DNA from: Clostridium sp. CAG:575
Lineage (GTDB): Bacteria > Bacillota > Clostridia > TANB77 > CAG-508
DNA length: 21,893 nucleotides
Reading direction: 5' to 3'
Assembly: GCA_000435535.1 (NCBI GenBank)
Contig: FR884500.1
Location: 1 to 21,893 of the forward strand
The first letter of the stretch is position 1; each line of letters opens with the position of its first letter. A program made the position numbers and the translations under genes. Positions 8,199-17,151 of this stretch are shown one piece after another. The notes under the pieces were generated by a model that worked only from the letters and a program-made list of their open reading frames with translations, did not search any database and had not been told where the DNA came from.

Positions 8199-8221
8199 TT
8201 AATTCTTTTCCAACCTGATTT
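8174..8221 (+). terminator. Hairpin formed by repeat unit 3 and a downstream arm
   Basis: AAATCAGGTTG (8174-8184) pairs perfectly with CAACCTGATTT (8211-8221), and AAAA/TTTT extends the stem past a one-base bulge, leaving a 17-nt loop. Only three Ts end the stem, so termination may be weak. It is either the mreB terminator or an attenuator-like element ahead of mtaB, whose ATG is 25 nt downstream. Confidence 0.5.
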
Positions 8222-8245
8222 CTAGTAGAAGGAATGATAAAATAA

Positions 8246-9613
8246 ATGAAAAAAGTAGTAAAATTTATCACACTAGGTTGTAAGGTAAACCAATATGAAA
8301 CAAATGCGATGGCACAAAAATTTTTAGAAAAAGGTTATGAAGCAATAGAAGAAAATAGTGAAAATCATAATGAAAAAGCAGATATATGTATTATAAATAC
8401 ATGTACTGTAACAAATATGTCAGATAGAAAATCAAGACAAATGCTAAGAAGAGAAAAAGAAAATAACCCAAGTTCTATAATTGTGGCGGTTGGATGTTAT
8501 GCACAAGTTGCAAAAAAAGAACTAGAGAATATTGGAGAAATAGACTTAGTATTAGGAAATAATGAAAAAGTAGATATAGTAAAATATGTAGAAAAATATA
8601 TAAAAGAAAAAGAAAAGCAGGAAGAAATAGAAGATGTAATGCAAACCAGAGAATTTTATGATTTTGGAGAAATTACATTTACAGAAAAAACGAGAGCAGT
8701 TGTAAAAGTCCAAGATGGATGTGATAGATTTTGTTCATACTGTATTATTCCATATGCTAGAGGAAGAGTTAGAAGCAGAAGACCAGAAAATGTTATTGCG
8801 GAAATTAAACAAATAGCAGAGAAAGGTATAAAAGAAGTTGTAATAACAGGAATTCACATAGCGTCATATGGAAAAGATTTTGTAAATAGTAAAGATGTTA
8901 AACTTAAAAATTATAAATTAATTGATTTGCTAGAAGAAATAAATAAAATAGAAGGAATAAAGAGAATTAGGCTAGGATCAATAGAACCATTGCTAATTAC
9001 AGAAGAGTTTATGGAAAGACTTAGTAAATTAGAAAAAATATGTCATCATTTTCATTTATCACTTCAAAGTGGATGTGATGAAACTTTAAAAAGAATGAAC
9101 AGAAGATACACAACAGAACAATTTAGAGAAATTGTAAAGATAATAAGAGAAACATATTCTGATGCAAATTTAACAACAGATATAATAGTAGGATTTCCAG
9201 GGGAATCAGAAGAAGAATTTAAAAAAACATATAAGTTTTTATCAGAAATAAAATTTTATAAAATGCATGTTTTTAAATATTCACAAAGAAAAGGAACAAA
9301 AGCAGCAGTTATGCCAAATCAAGTTCCAGGAGATATAAAAGAACAAAGAAGTAAGGAACTTATAGAATTATCAGATAAAAATGAATTGGAATATAACAAA
9401 TTTTACGTAGGAAAAAAAGTAGAAGTTTTATGGGAAGAAACCAAAAATGGAGTAATAAAAGGGCATACACAAAATTATATTGAAGTAATAGCAGATATTC
9501 CCAATATTGATAATACTACAAATTTAAATAAAGATAGTGTTAAATTAGAAAATGAAATAAAAGAATCAACATGTATTGGAGTATATAAAAATGAAATAAA
9601 AGTCGAATTGTAG
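8246..9613 (+). CDS. mtaB: tRNA t6A methylthiotransferase MtaB
   Basis: MtaB is a radical-SAM enzyme that converts t6A37 of tRNA to 2-methylthio-t6A. The 455-residue protein has three domains. The N-terminal UPF0004/MTTase domain has cluster cysteines Cys12 (TLGCKVNQYE), Cys53 (NTCTVT) and Cys84 (VGCYAQ). The radical-SAM domain has Cys159, Cys163 and Cys166 (CDRFCSYC) and continues with IIPYARGRVRSR and LSLQSGCDETLKRMNRRYT. A C-terminal TRAM RNA-binding domain lies near residues 385-455 (YVGKKVEVLWEE). LGCKVNQYE and the RGRVRSR segment favour MtaB over MiaB or RimO. AGAAGGA is about 12 nt before the ATG, a long spacing. Its substrate base is made by the TsaB/TsaE pathway encoded nearby. Confidence 0.92.
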   Translation: MKKVVKFITLGCKVNQYETNAMAQKFLEKGYEAIEENSENHNEKADICIINTCTVTNMSDRKSRQMLRREKENNPSSIIVAVGCYAQVAKKELENIGEIDLVLGNNEKVDIVKYVEKYIKEKEKQEEIEDVMQTREFYDFGEITFTEKTRAVVKVQDGCDRFCSYCIIPYARGRVRSRRPENVIAEIKQIAEKGIKEVVITGIHIASYGKDFVNSKDVKLKNYKLIDLLEEINKIEGIKRIRLGSIEPLLITEEFMERLSKLEKICHHFHLSLQSGCDETLKRMNRRYTTEQFREIVKIIRETYSDANLTTDIIVGFPGESEEEFKKTYKFLSEIKFYKMHVFKYSQRKGTKAAVMPNQVPGDIKEQRSKELIELSDKNELEYNKFYVGKKVEVLWEETKNGVIKGHTQNYIEVIADIPNIDNTTNLNKDSVKLENEIKESTCIGVYKNEIKVEL

Positions 9614-9714
9614 TATGAAATTATAGAAAAAATATAAAGATTTATAGATTAAATATGTAACATAACTGTAATAATTTTGTCATAAAAAAATAATATAAAA
9701 AAAAAGTAAAAAAC

Positions 9715-9743
9715 TTGATAAAACAAAAAATATATAGTATAAC
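9715..9743 (+). promoter_or_regulatory. Sigma-A promoter for the 107-residue protein gene
   Basis: TTGATA (9715-9720) and TATAAC (9738-9743) are separated by 17 nt, 35 nt before the start codon and followed by a strong AAAGGAGG ribosome site at 9764-9771. This implies a well-expressed short transcript. Confidence 0.65.
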
Positions 9744-9778
9744 TGTGATAAGAAATACAACACAAAGGAGGAAGAAAG

Positions 9779-10102
9779 ATGGCAGAATTAGAAGAAAAAT
9801 CAGGTGCATTCGGAGGAGTATCATTTGAAAATTCAGAAGTAGAAGAAGTACAAACTAATACTCAAGGAATGGAAGCTGGAACAATAAGAAATGAAAAATT
9901 ACCAGCTAAAGTAGGATTTTGGCAAAAATTTAAAGCATTCTGGTTACAAGAAATAGATTGGAATAAAGAAATCAAAGTTGAATTAACACCAAAGCAACAA
10001 AAAGTTGAAGATGAAATCAATGAATTTTTACATCAAGAAATTACATGGGAAAAAGTACATGACTTTTTATTTCAAGAAGTAAAATTCGGTAAAAATAAAT
10101 AA
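9779..10102 (+). CDS. Small protein with three F-x-x-Q-E-I/V-x-W/F repeats, function unknown
   Basis: I do not recognise this 107-residue protein. Residues 1-40 are acidic, low in hydrophobicity and probably disordered. The second half contains three spaced copies of one motif: FWLQEIDW (54-61), FLHQEITW (83-90) and FLFQEVKF (96-103), joined by charged helical sequence. There is no signal peptide or membrane helix, so it is probably cytosolic. The gene has its own promoter, an AAAGGAGG site 7 nt before the ATG and codon use like its neighbours, so it is a genuine and probably well-translated gene. A REP element begins at the base right after its stop codon, and an AT-only hairpin terminator follows about 120 nt later. 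No role can be inferred from the context. Confidence 0.75.
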   Translation: MAELEEKSGAFGGVSFENSEVEEVQTNTQGMEAGTIRNEKLPAKVGFWQKFKAFWLQEIDWNKEIKVELTPKQQKVEDEINEFLHQEITWEKVHDFLFQEVKFGKNK

Positions 10103-10153
10103 TGTCCCAGAGGGACGGTTCTCGTGGGACATTTTTGTCCCGTAGGGACAGAT
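10103..10153 (+). repeat. REP element, copy 2, upstream of the RAYT gene
   Basis: This copy has the same 51-bp architecture as the other two: GTCCC-AGA-GGGAC, GGTTCTCGT, GGGACA-TTTT-TGTCCC, then GTA-GGGAC and AGAT. It starts at the base after the stop codon of the 107-residue protein and lies 152 nt before the RAYT start. It is in inverted orientation to copy 3 on the far side of that gene. Confidence 0.92.
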
Positions 10154-10224
10154 GTACAATGTTTAAGTTATAAATTTAATATTGTGAATTTTTTGTGAAA
10201 AAGTAAAGAATGTATAGCATACAT

Positions 10225-10250
10225 AAAAAAAGTATGGTATACTTTTTTTG
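10225..10250 (+). terminator. AT-only hairpin terminator
   Basis: AAAAAAAGTAT (10225-10235) and ATACTTTTTTT (10239-10249) form a perfect 11-bp stem with a 3-nt GGT loop. The A-tract/T-tract symmetry would let it act in both directions. It probably ends the transcript of the 107-residue gene before the RAYT gene. Confidence 0.6.
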
Positions 10251-10305
10251 TATTGTTTAAGGGGGAAAACAATTAATTATAAAAGAAAGAAGTGATAATT
10301 TTTAT

Positions 10306-11079
10306 ATGTCAAGAACCAAGAGACAATACAATGATATAAGAGTATATCATATTATTTTTAGAGGAATAGATAGACAGGATATATTTTTAGAAAATAAGGA
10401 TAAAGAAAAATTTTTGCAAATATTAAAAGATGAAAAGCAAAAGTACTATTTTGCACTTTATTCTTATTGCTTAATGGATAACCATATTCATATGGTTGTT
10501 TTCGATGAAAAACAGCAACTTTCGAAAATTATGCAAAGCATTGCAATAAGATATTCAATATATTTTAATAAAAAATATGATAGAATAGGGCATTTATTTC
10601 AAGATAGGTATTTTAGCAAAATAGTAGAAGACAGAGAGTACTTTGTACAACTATGTAGATATATTCATCAAAATCCGGTAAAAGCAGGAATTTCAAAAAC
10701 TGAGGAATATATATGGAGTAGTTATAACGAGTATATAGATAATGCAAAAATTATAGATACTAAATTACTATTTAATATTTTTTCAACAAATTTAATAGAA
10801 GCAAAACAAGAATTTATAAAATTTCATCAAATTATATCTCAATTTGAAAAAGAATATAAAGATGTAGAAATTATAGATAAATTAAAAATAAATGATAAAG
10901 AAGCTATAACTATTATATGTGATAAGCTAAATATAAAAAATGTTAAAGAAATATTGAATTTGAATAATAATATCAGAAATGAAAAAATAGCACAAATAAA
11001 GAAGATAGAAGGATTGAGTAATAGGCAGTTAGCAAGGATATTGGGAATAAATAGAAAGATAATTGACAGAGCAGAATGA
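10306..11079 (+). CDS. REP-associated tyrosine transposase (RAYT, Y1_Tnp/HUH family)
   Basis: This 257-residue protein is a single-strand DNA HUH endonuclease of the RAYT type, domesticated relatives of IS200/IS605 transposases that act on REP palindromes. The HUH motif is H60-I-H62 in LMDNHIHMVV. The likely catalytic tyrosine is Tyr119 in RYIHQNPVKAG, followed by the family segment YIWSSYNEY. The C-terminus (about 237-256) is a helix-turn-helix, LSNRQLARILGINRKIIDRA. It looks full length with no inactivating change. The ribosome site is weak (AGAAGTGA, about 14 nt away), implying low expression. Its stop is TGA, unlike the TAA or TAG of the other intact genes, with a TAG three codons further on. 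The gene is flanked by two inverted REP copies, which supports a cognate enzyme-substrate pair. Confidence 0.9.
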   Translation: MSRTKRQYNDIRVYHIIFRGIDRQDIFLENKDKEKFLQILKDEKQKYYFALYSYCLMDNHIHMVVFDEKQQLSKIMQSIAIRYSIYFNKKYDRIGHLFQDRYFSKIVEDREYFVQLCRYIHQNPVKAGISKTEEYIWSSYNEYIDNAKIIDTKLLFNIFSTNLIEAKQEFIKFHQIISQFEKEYKDVEIIDKLKINDKEAITIICDKLNIKNVKEILNLNNNIRNEKIAQIKKIEGLSNRQLARILGINRKIIDRAE

Positions 11080-11219
11080 ATTGAAAATTAGTAATACATA
11101 AGTATGTTTATAGGAATACAAAATATAAAAAATTATATGTATAAGAGTGCAAAACACTATGAAACATATTATATTTGTTTGTTGTATAAAATTAAAATAA
11201 GGAAAGTAGACAGTAGGAC

Positions 11220-11270
11220 ATCTGTCCCCATGGGACAAAAATGTCCCACAAGAACCGTCCCTCTGGGACA
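11220..11270 (-). repeat. REP element, copy 3, between the RAYT gene and radA
   Basis: Read on the minus strand, this copy matches copy 1 at 49 of 50 aligned bases. It is inverted relative to copy 2, so the two enclose the RAYT gene like terminal repeats about 1.17 kb apart. Its edge touches the radA ribosome site AAGGAGG (11270-11276). The rest of 11080-11219 is AT-rich, and I see no clear promoter there for radA. Confidence 0.92.
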
Positions 11271-11281
11271 AGGAGGAAAAA

Positions 11282-12656
11282 ATGGCAAAAAATAAAACAG
11301 TTTTTGTATGTAATGAATGCGGAAATGAATCAGCAAAATGGCTTGGAAAGTGTCCGGCTTGTGGGAGCTGGAATAGCTTTTTTGAGCAAAAAATTGTAGA
11401 AAGTAAAAATAGTTCTTTAAAAGATATGAAACCTAATTCTAATATTCCACAAAAACTAAGCTCATATGAGGCAAAAGAGACAATAAGAACATCTACTGGT
11501 TTTGATGAATTAGACAGAGTATTAGGAGGAGGACTAGTAAAAGGTTCACTAATATTATTAGGAGGAGAACCAGGTATAGGAAAATCAACATTGATTTTGC
11601 AGTTATGTGATAAAGTACAAGGGGAAGGAAATGTACTTTATGTTTCAGGTGAAGAGTCTGCTGAACAAATAAAATTAAGAGCTGATAGATTGCGGAATTA
11701 AAAATGATAATATTCTATTTTTGGGAGAAACAGATATTGATATTGTAAATCAAAATATTATTAATTTGAATCCTAAATTAGTAATTATAGATTCAATTCA
11801 AACAATGTATTCTGAAGAAATATCTGCAGCAGCAGGAAGTGTAAGCCAAGTAAGAGAAATAACTTCTCAAATTATGAGAGTATGCAAATCAAGAAACATA
11901 ACAACAATTATTATTGGACATGTAACAAAAGATGGAAATATTGCGGGTCCAAGAGTGTTAGAACATATGGTAGATACAGTGTTATATTTAGAAGGAGAAA
12001 GATATTTTTCATATCGTATTTTAAGAGGAGTTAAAAATAGATTTGGTTCAACAAATGAAATTGGAATGTTTGAAATGAGAGGAGAGGGAATGTGTGAAAT
12101 AACAAATCCGTCAGATGTTCTTATTTCAGATAGTGAAGAAAATCCAGCAGGTTCGTGCATTGTGTCTTGTATGGAAGGGACAAGGTCAATTCTAGTTGAA
12201 TTACAAGCATTAACAGCACAAAGTGTATTTGGAATTCCAAAAAGAACTGCAAATGGAATTGATTATAATAGATTAGCTTTACTTATAGCTGTTTTGGAAA
12301 AAAGAGCAGGCTTGATGTTAGGTGGACAAGATGTGTATTTAAATGTTGTTGGTGGATTGAAAATAAATGAGCCATCAATAGATTTAGGAATTATTATTGC
12401 TACAGCATCAAGTTTTAGAAATATTCCAATTAGTAAAGATGTTGTAATTATGGGAGAAGTTGGTCTAACAGGAGAAGTTAGAAGAATAAATTTAATAGAA
12501 AAAAGATTGAAAGAAGCAGAAAAATTAGGATTTAAAAAATGTATTATTCCAGAAAGTAACAAAAAAGGCTTGAAAGAACAATTTAAATTAGATATAATAG
12601 GTGTCAGAGATGTAAATGAAGCAATGAAAAAGTTAGGACTAAGAAGGGAGAATTAA
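11282..12656 (+). CDS. radA: DNA repair protein RadA, reading frame broken by one extra base
   Basis: RadA is a hexameric, RecA-like and Lon-related helicase that promotes branch migration in recombination and, in Bacillus, binds DisA. The first frame (11282-11701, 139 residues) has the zinc finger Cys10, Cys13, Cys24, Cys27 and Walker A GGEPGIGKST (94-103), then runs into LRN-stop. The family sequence requires LRADRL-GI-KND; this is restored by skipping the C at 11693, so GGA at 11694 reads as the conserved Gly. The second frame then gives NILFLGETDIDIV, Walker B LVIIDSIQ, the RadA signature LRGVKNRFGS and the Lon-like domain to 12656. Corrected length is 457 residues, normal. Unshifted, the product lacks Walker B and is inactive. 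The site reads TTG-CGG-AAT. AAGGAGG gives an ideal start. Confidence 0.9.
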
Positions 12657-12657
12657 C

Positions 12658-13729
12658 TTGAGAAAGAATAAAGATAACAGCACAACAGAACTTTTAAGAT
12701 TAATTGCACCCCGGAACACCAATAAGAGATGGGTTAGAAAATATCCTAAGAGCTAAAACAGGTGCATTATTACTAATTACTGACAATAACGAAATTATAA
12801 AACAAATAGTAGATGGTGGTTTTACAATAAATGAGGATTATTCATCATCGAAATTATATGAACTTGCAAAAATGGATGGAGCAATTGTACTAAGTGGAGA
12901 CTTAAAGAAAATTTTATTTGCAAATGCACAATTAATACCATCAAGAGAAATAGAAACAAGAGAAACTGGAACAAGACATAGGACTGCAGAAAGAACAGCA
13001 AAGCAAACAGGAGAACTTGTTATAAGTATTTCACAAAGAAGAAATATAATAACAATATTTAAAGGAGATTTTCGTTATATCCTAGAAGATACAAATGCAG
13101 TATTAAATAAGGCAAACCAAGGAATTCAAACACTAGAAAGATACAAAAAAGTATTTGATAATAGGCTAGATATTTTAAATGAATATGAATTTAATGATAT
13201 AGTTACATTAAAAAATGTAATTGATGTTATTCAAAGAGCTGAAAGAGTTATGAGAATAGCTGATGAAATACAAAGACAAATAGATGAACTTGGGGAAGAT
13301 GGAAGATTAGTAAAAATGCAATTAGATGAACTAATAGCTGGAATTGAAAAAGAAGAATTACTTATAATAAAAGATTATATTGTACCAACAAAGAAAAAAA
13401 GAACACCAGAAAAAGTACTTGAAGAAATAGCAGAACTTTCTGATGAAGAAATTATGAGAGAAACAACAATTTCTAAACTATTAGGATATGAAACATTTGA
13501 CAATTATGATGAAGTTGGTGTATATACAAGAGGATATCGTATTTTAAATAAAATACCACGAATGCCATCAAACATTGTAGAAAACCTAATAATGTCATTC
13601 AAATCATTTCAACATATTTTGGCAGCAGATATAGAAAGCTTAGATGAAGTTGATGGAATTGGAGAAGTAAGGGCAAGAACAATTAAACAAGCATTAAGAA
13701 GAATGCAAGAACAATTTATATTTGAATAA
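12658..13729 (+). CDS. disA: Diadenylate cyclase DisA, reading frame broken by one extra base near the start
   Basis: DisA makes c-di-AMP from two ATP while scanning DNA and is inhibited by branched structures and by RadA. Translation probably starts at TTG 12658, 1 nt after the radA stop, with AAGGGAG 7 nt upstream; this gives RKNKDNSTTELLRLIAP, the family N-terminus. At 12709-12714 the frame reads CCC-CGG, whereas the family needs P-G-T-P-I-R; skipping one C makes GGA the Gly and opens the frame to 13729 (356 residues, as in Bacillus). Catalytic motifs in corrected numbering are DGA (73-75) and RHR (106-108). A helical spine and a C-terminal helix-hairpin-helix (LDEVDGIGEVRARTIKQAL) follow. 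A TTG at 12704 could start the main frame internally, but it has no ribosome site and would lose about 15 residues. Confidence 0.9.
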
Positions 13730-13786
13730 TATTGGTTTATAGGTATCCATAAAAACCTAAATATATCATAAGATAAGGGAAGTAAA

Positions 13787-14566
13787 ATGAAAAAAACAGA
13801 AAACATAATTTGGATTATTGCTTTAATAGCAGTTATAGTTTTAATAGGAGTAGTATGCTTTGGATATTATAAAAAAGCAACATTAAATATTCAAAATCCA
13901 TTAGTAACAATGGAAATAGAAAACTTTGGAACAATAAAATTAGAATTGTATCCAGACCAAGCACCAGAAGCGGTAGCAAACTTTATTACATTAGCTAATA
14001 ACGGATTTTATAATGGAACAAAATTCCATAGAGTAGTAAAGGATTTTATGGTTCAAGCTGGAACAAAAGATGGAGATGGAAAAACAGATGCAACATTAGG
14101 AGATTTAAATGAAACAGAATCAACAACATCATATTCTATAAAAGGTGAATTTTTAGCAAATGGAGTTACTAATACAGTAAAATTTGAGGAAGGGACTTTA
14201 GCAATGGCTAGAGCTGATTATACACAAGCATCTTCAAGCCTTACAACACAATCTTATAATTCTGGATGTTCACAATTTTTTATAATGACAAAAGAGAATA
14301 GCAATTTAAATGGATATTATACATCATTTGGAAAAGTAACAGAAGGATTAGATGTATTACATAAAATTGAAGAAGTTGAAGTAACAAAAGCTGCAGGACA
14401 AGAAAATTCTGAAAACGCAGAAGTTAGTACACCTGTAAATCCACCAGTAATTACATCTATTTCAGTAGAAACATATGGAGTAAATTATGGAAAACCAGAA
14501 ACTTTAACACCATTTGATTACACATCTTGGTTATATAGCCAATATGGGACAAATAAAACTAATTAG
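13787..14566 (+). CDS. Membrane-anchored cyclophilin-type peptidyl-prolyl isomerase
   Basis: The 259-residue protein has one N-terminal membrane helix (about residues 7-28, Lys on the cytoplasmic side) without a lipobox or a clear cleavage site, so the catalytic domain should face outward. The cyclophilin domain runs from about residue 38 to 205: ELYPDQAPEAVANF, the active-site stretch FHRVVKDFMVQAG with Arg82, then GTLAMAR, SQFFI and YTSFGKVTEGLDVL. A Pro-rich linker and a tail of about 35 residues follow. It should isomerise X-Pro bonds and assist folding of exported proteins. AAGGGAAG precedes the ATG, 57 nt after disA, so it may be read through from radA-disA. It ends before two hairpins. 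Confidence 0.87.
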   Translation: MKKTENIIWIIALIAVIVLIGVVCFGYYKKATLNIQNPLVTMEIENFGTIKLELYPDQAPEAVANFITLANNGFYNGTKFHRVVKDFMVQAGTKDGDGKTDATLGDLNETESTTSYSIKGEFLANGVTNTVKFEEGTLAMARADYTQASSSLTTQSYNSGCSQFFIMTKENSNLNGYYTSFGKVTEGLDVLHKIEEVEVTKAAGQENSENAEVSTPVNPPVITSISVETYGVNYGKPETLTPFDYTSWLYSQYGTNKTN

Positions 14567-14605
14567 ATGTTGTAAATTAAAAAATAAATGATAAAATTTA
14601 AAAAT

Positions 14606-14630
14606 CACTTGCTAATTTTTTTAGCAAGTG
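14606..14630 (+). other. Strong hairpin after the cyclophilin gene
   Basis: CACTTGCTAA (14606-14615) and TTAGCAAGTG (14621-14630) form a perfect 10-bp stem with a T5 loop. No T-tract follows, so by itself it resembles an mRNA 3' stabiliser or a protein site rather than a standard terminator. Confidence 0.6.
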
Positions 14631-14644
14631 GTAAACTATAAATA

Positions 14645-14698
14645 GATTAAAAAAAAACCGATTTTGTCGGAAAATTTTTTAATCTTTTTTTATTTTTA
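14645..14698 (+). terminator. Terminator or attenuator ahead of pyrG
   Basis: GATTAAAAAA (14645-14654) pairs with TTTTTTAATC (14675-14684). Inside it CCGA/TCGG forms a second short stem, and the structure ends in a run of Ts. It can end the upstream transcript, but it is also 45 nt before the pyrG ATG, where many Firmicutes carry a CTP-sensing attenuator. I see no clear promoter or GGG initiation site between it and the preceding gene. Confidence 0.65.
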
Positions 14699-14733
14699 AG
14701 AATGTCCTATGATATTCAAATATATAAATTTAG

Positions 14734-16353
<1,620 letters not shown>

Positions 16354-16371
16354 TTTTTGAATTTACATAAT

Positions 16372-16400
16372 TTGCAATAAATTAAAATATGTGCTATAAT
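16372..16400 (+). promoter_or_regulatory. Extended -10 sigma-A promoter for the orphan gene
   Basis: TTGCAA (16372-16377), a 17-nt spacer and TATAAT (16395-16400), with TGC directly before the -10 hexamer, form one of the best promoters in the window. GGAGG follows just before 16443. Confidence 0.75.
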
Positions 16401-16442
16401 TACATTGTAATAAAAAATTATTTTTTTGGAGGTTAATAAGAC

Positions 16443-16952
16443 ATGAATTGGAACGAAACAGGAATGTACAAAGTGACAGAGGGTGATATTACAATAGTTG
16501 ATTTAGACAGCAAAGAAGAGATGCTATATATTATTGACCGAAAAAACAAAATTGTAATTCGGTCAATGATGGAAAGTGATATCGAGGCTTGTGTTGAAGT
16601 AATGGACAATTTTAGTCGATATGAAAAGGAAAAAATTAAAAAAGAGTTAGAGGAAAAATTACCTAAAAAAGGTTCACAATTTCGCTATTTTGCAATCGAA
16701 AAAATAGTTGGAAAAGAAAGAATTAAAAATTGGGATGAAATCTACGGATTAGAGAAAGTCCCTATAGGGATTGGACGAAAGAATTTATTTATGGCATTTT
16801 TAGGAAAACCAACAATGAAAGAAGGAATAGAGATGTTTTTATGCACCAAAGAAGAAAAAAATGCTTCATATGTGCGAGAAAATATTAAGACATTGGCAAT
16901 ATTTCTTGGAATCGACGGAATATCGACTATAGAAGATATTAAAAGAAAATAA
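16443..16952 (+). CDS. Protein of unknown function, 169 residues, atypical Arg codons
   Basis: I do not recognise this protein. It is soluble and charged, with no signal or membrane segment. IVIRSMMESDIEACVEVMDNF (split here by sense, near residues 38-58) resembles the first strand and helix of GNAT acetyltransferases, but no acetyl-CoA loop follows, so a working acetyltransferase is unlikely. The C-terminal half has GIGRKNLFMAFLGKPTMKEG and a helical end. It is a complete transcription unit: strong promoter, GGAGG site about 10 nt before the ATG and a GC-rich terminator. Six of its eight Arg codons are CGN (CGA, CGG, CGC), whereas neighbours use AGA almost exclusively; CGN use plus the GC-rich terminator suggest acquisition from elsewhere or another selective history. 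Confidence 0.75.
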   Translation: MNWNETGMYKVTEGDITIVDLDSKEEMLYIIDRKNKIVIRSMMESDIEACVEVMDNFSRYEKEKIKKELEEKLPKKGSQFRYFAIEKIVGKERIKNWDEIYGLEKVPIGIGRKNLFMAFLGKPTMKEGIEMFLCTKEEKNASYVRENIKTLAIFLGIDGISTIEDIKRK

Positions 16953-16964
16953 CCTACCACGTAA

Positions 16965-16992
16965 CCCCGGCTTGTGTCGGGGCTATTTTTTT
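16965..16992 (+). terminator. GC-rich rho-independent terminator
   Basis: CCCCG (16965-16969) and CGGGG (16978-16982) enclose an 8-nt loop and are followed by CTA and seven Ts. It ends the orphan gene at 16952 and insulates groES. It is far more GC-rich than the other terminators here. Confidence 0.88.
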
Positions 16993-17108
16993 GTTCTAAA
17001 ATCAAAAAATGAAAATATAATATATAGTCAAATAATATAAATAAAGTGTATAGTACCGAATGCTAGAATATAAACAAAAATTTAAGAAATGTGAAATTTG
17101 TGTGAATT

Positions 17109-17135
17109 TTAGCAAACTCTATTGACAATTGCTAA
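17109..17135 (+). promoter_or_regulatory. Degenerate second CIRCE-like operator over the groES -35 region
   Basis: TTAGCAAAC, a 9-nt spacer and AATTGCTAA reproduce the CIRCE 9-9-9 geometry and its outer six bases on each side; the inner three differ. The repeat extends outward to a perfect TTTTAGCAA/TTGCTAAAA pair. It encloses the TTGACA -35 hexamer. Confidence 0.5.
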
Positions 17136-17150
17136 AAAAAGGTATAGATT
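17122..17150 (+). promoter_or_regulatory. Sigma-A promoter of groES-groEL
   Basis: TTGACA (17122-17127) is followed after 17 nt by TAGATT (17145-17150); TATAGA at 17143 is an alternative -10 with a shorter spacer. Transcription would begin near 17157, inside the CIRCE operator, the usual position for HrcA repression. Confidence 0.65.
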
Positions 17151-17151
17151 A

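Noticed and set aside
11104..11295. Open frame of 63 codons between RAYT and radA
   Set aside because: Its second half is the REP repeat translated and it overlaps the radA start. It has no ribosome site and no family features.
12704..12712. TTG at 12704 as the true start of DisA
   Set aside because: It has no ribosome site and would drop TTELLRLIA, which is conserved and present in the adjacent frame behind AAGGGAG and a TTG at 12658.
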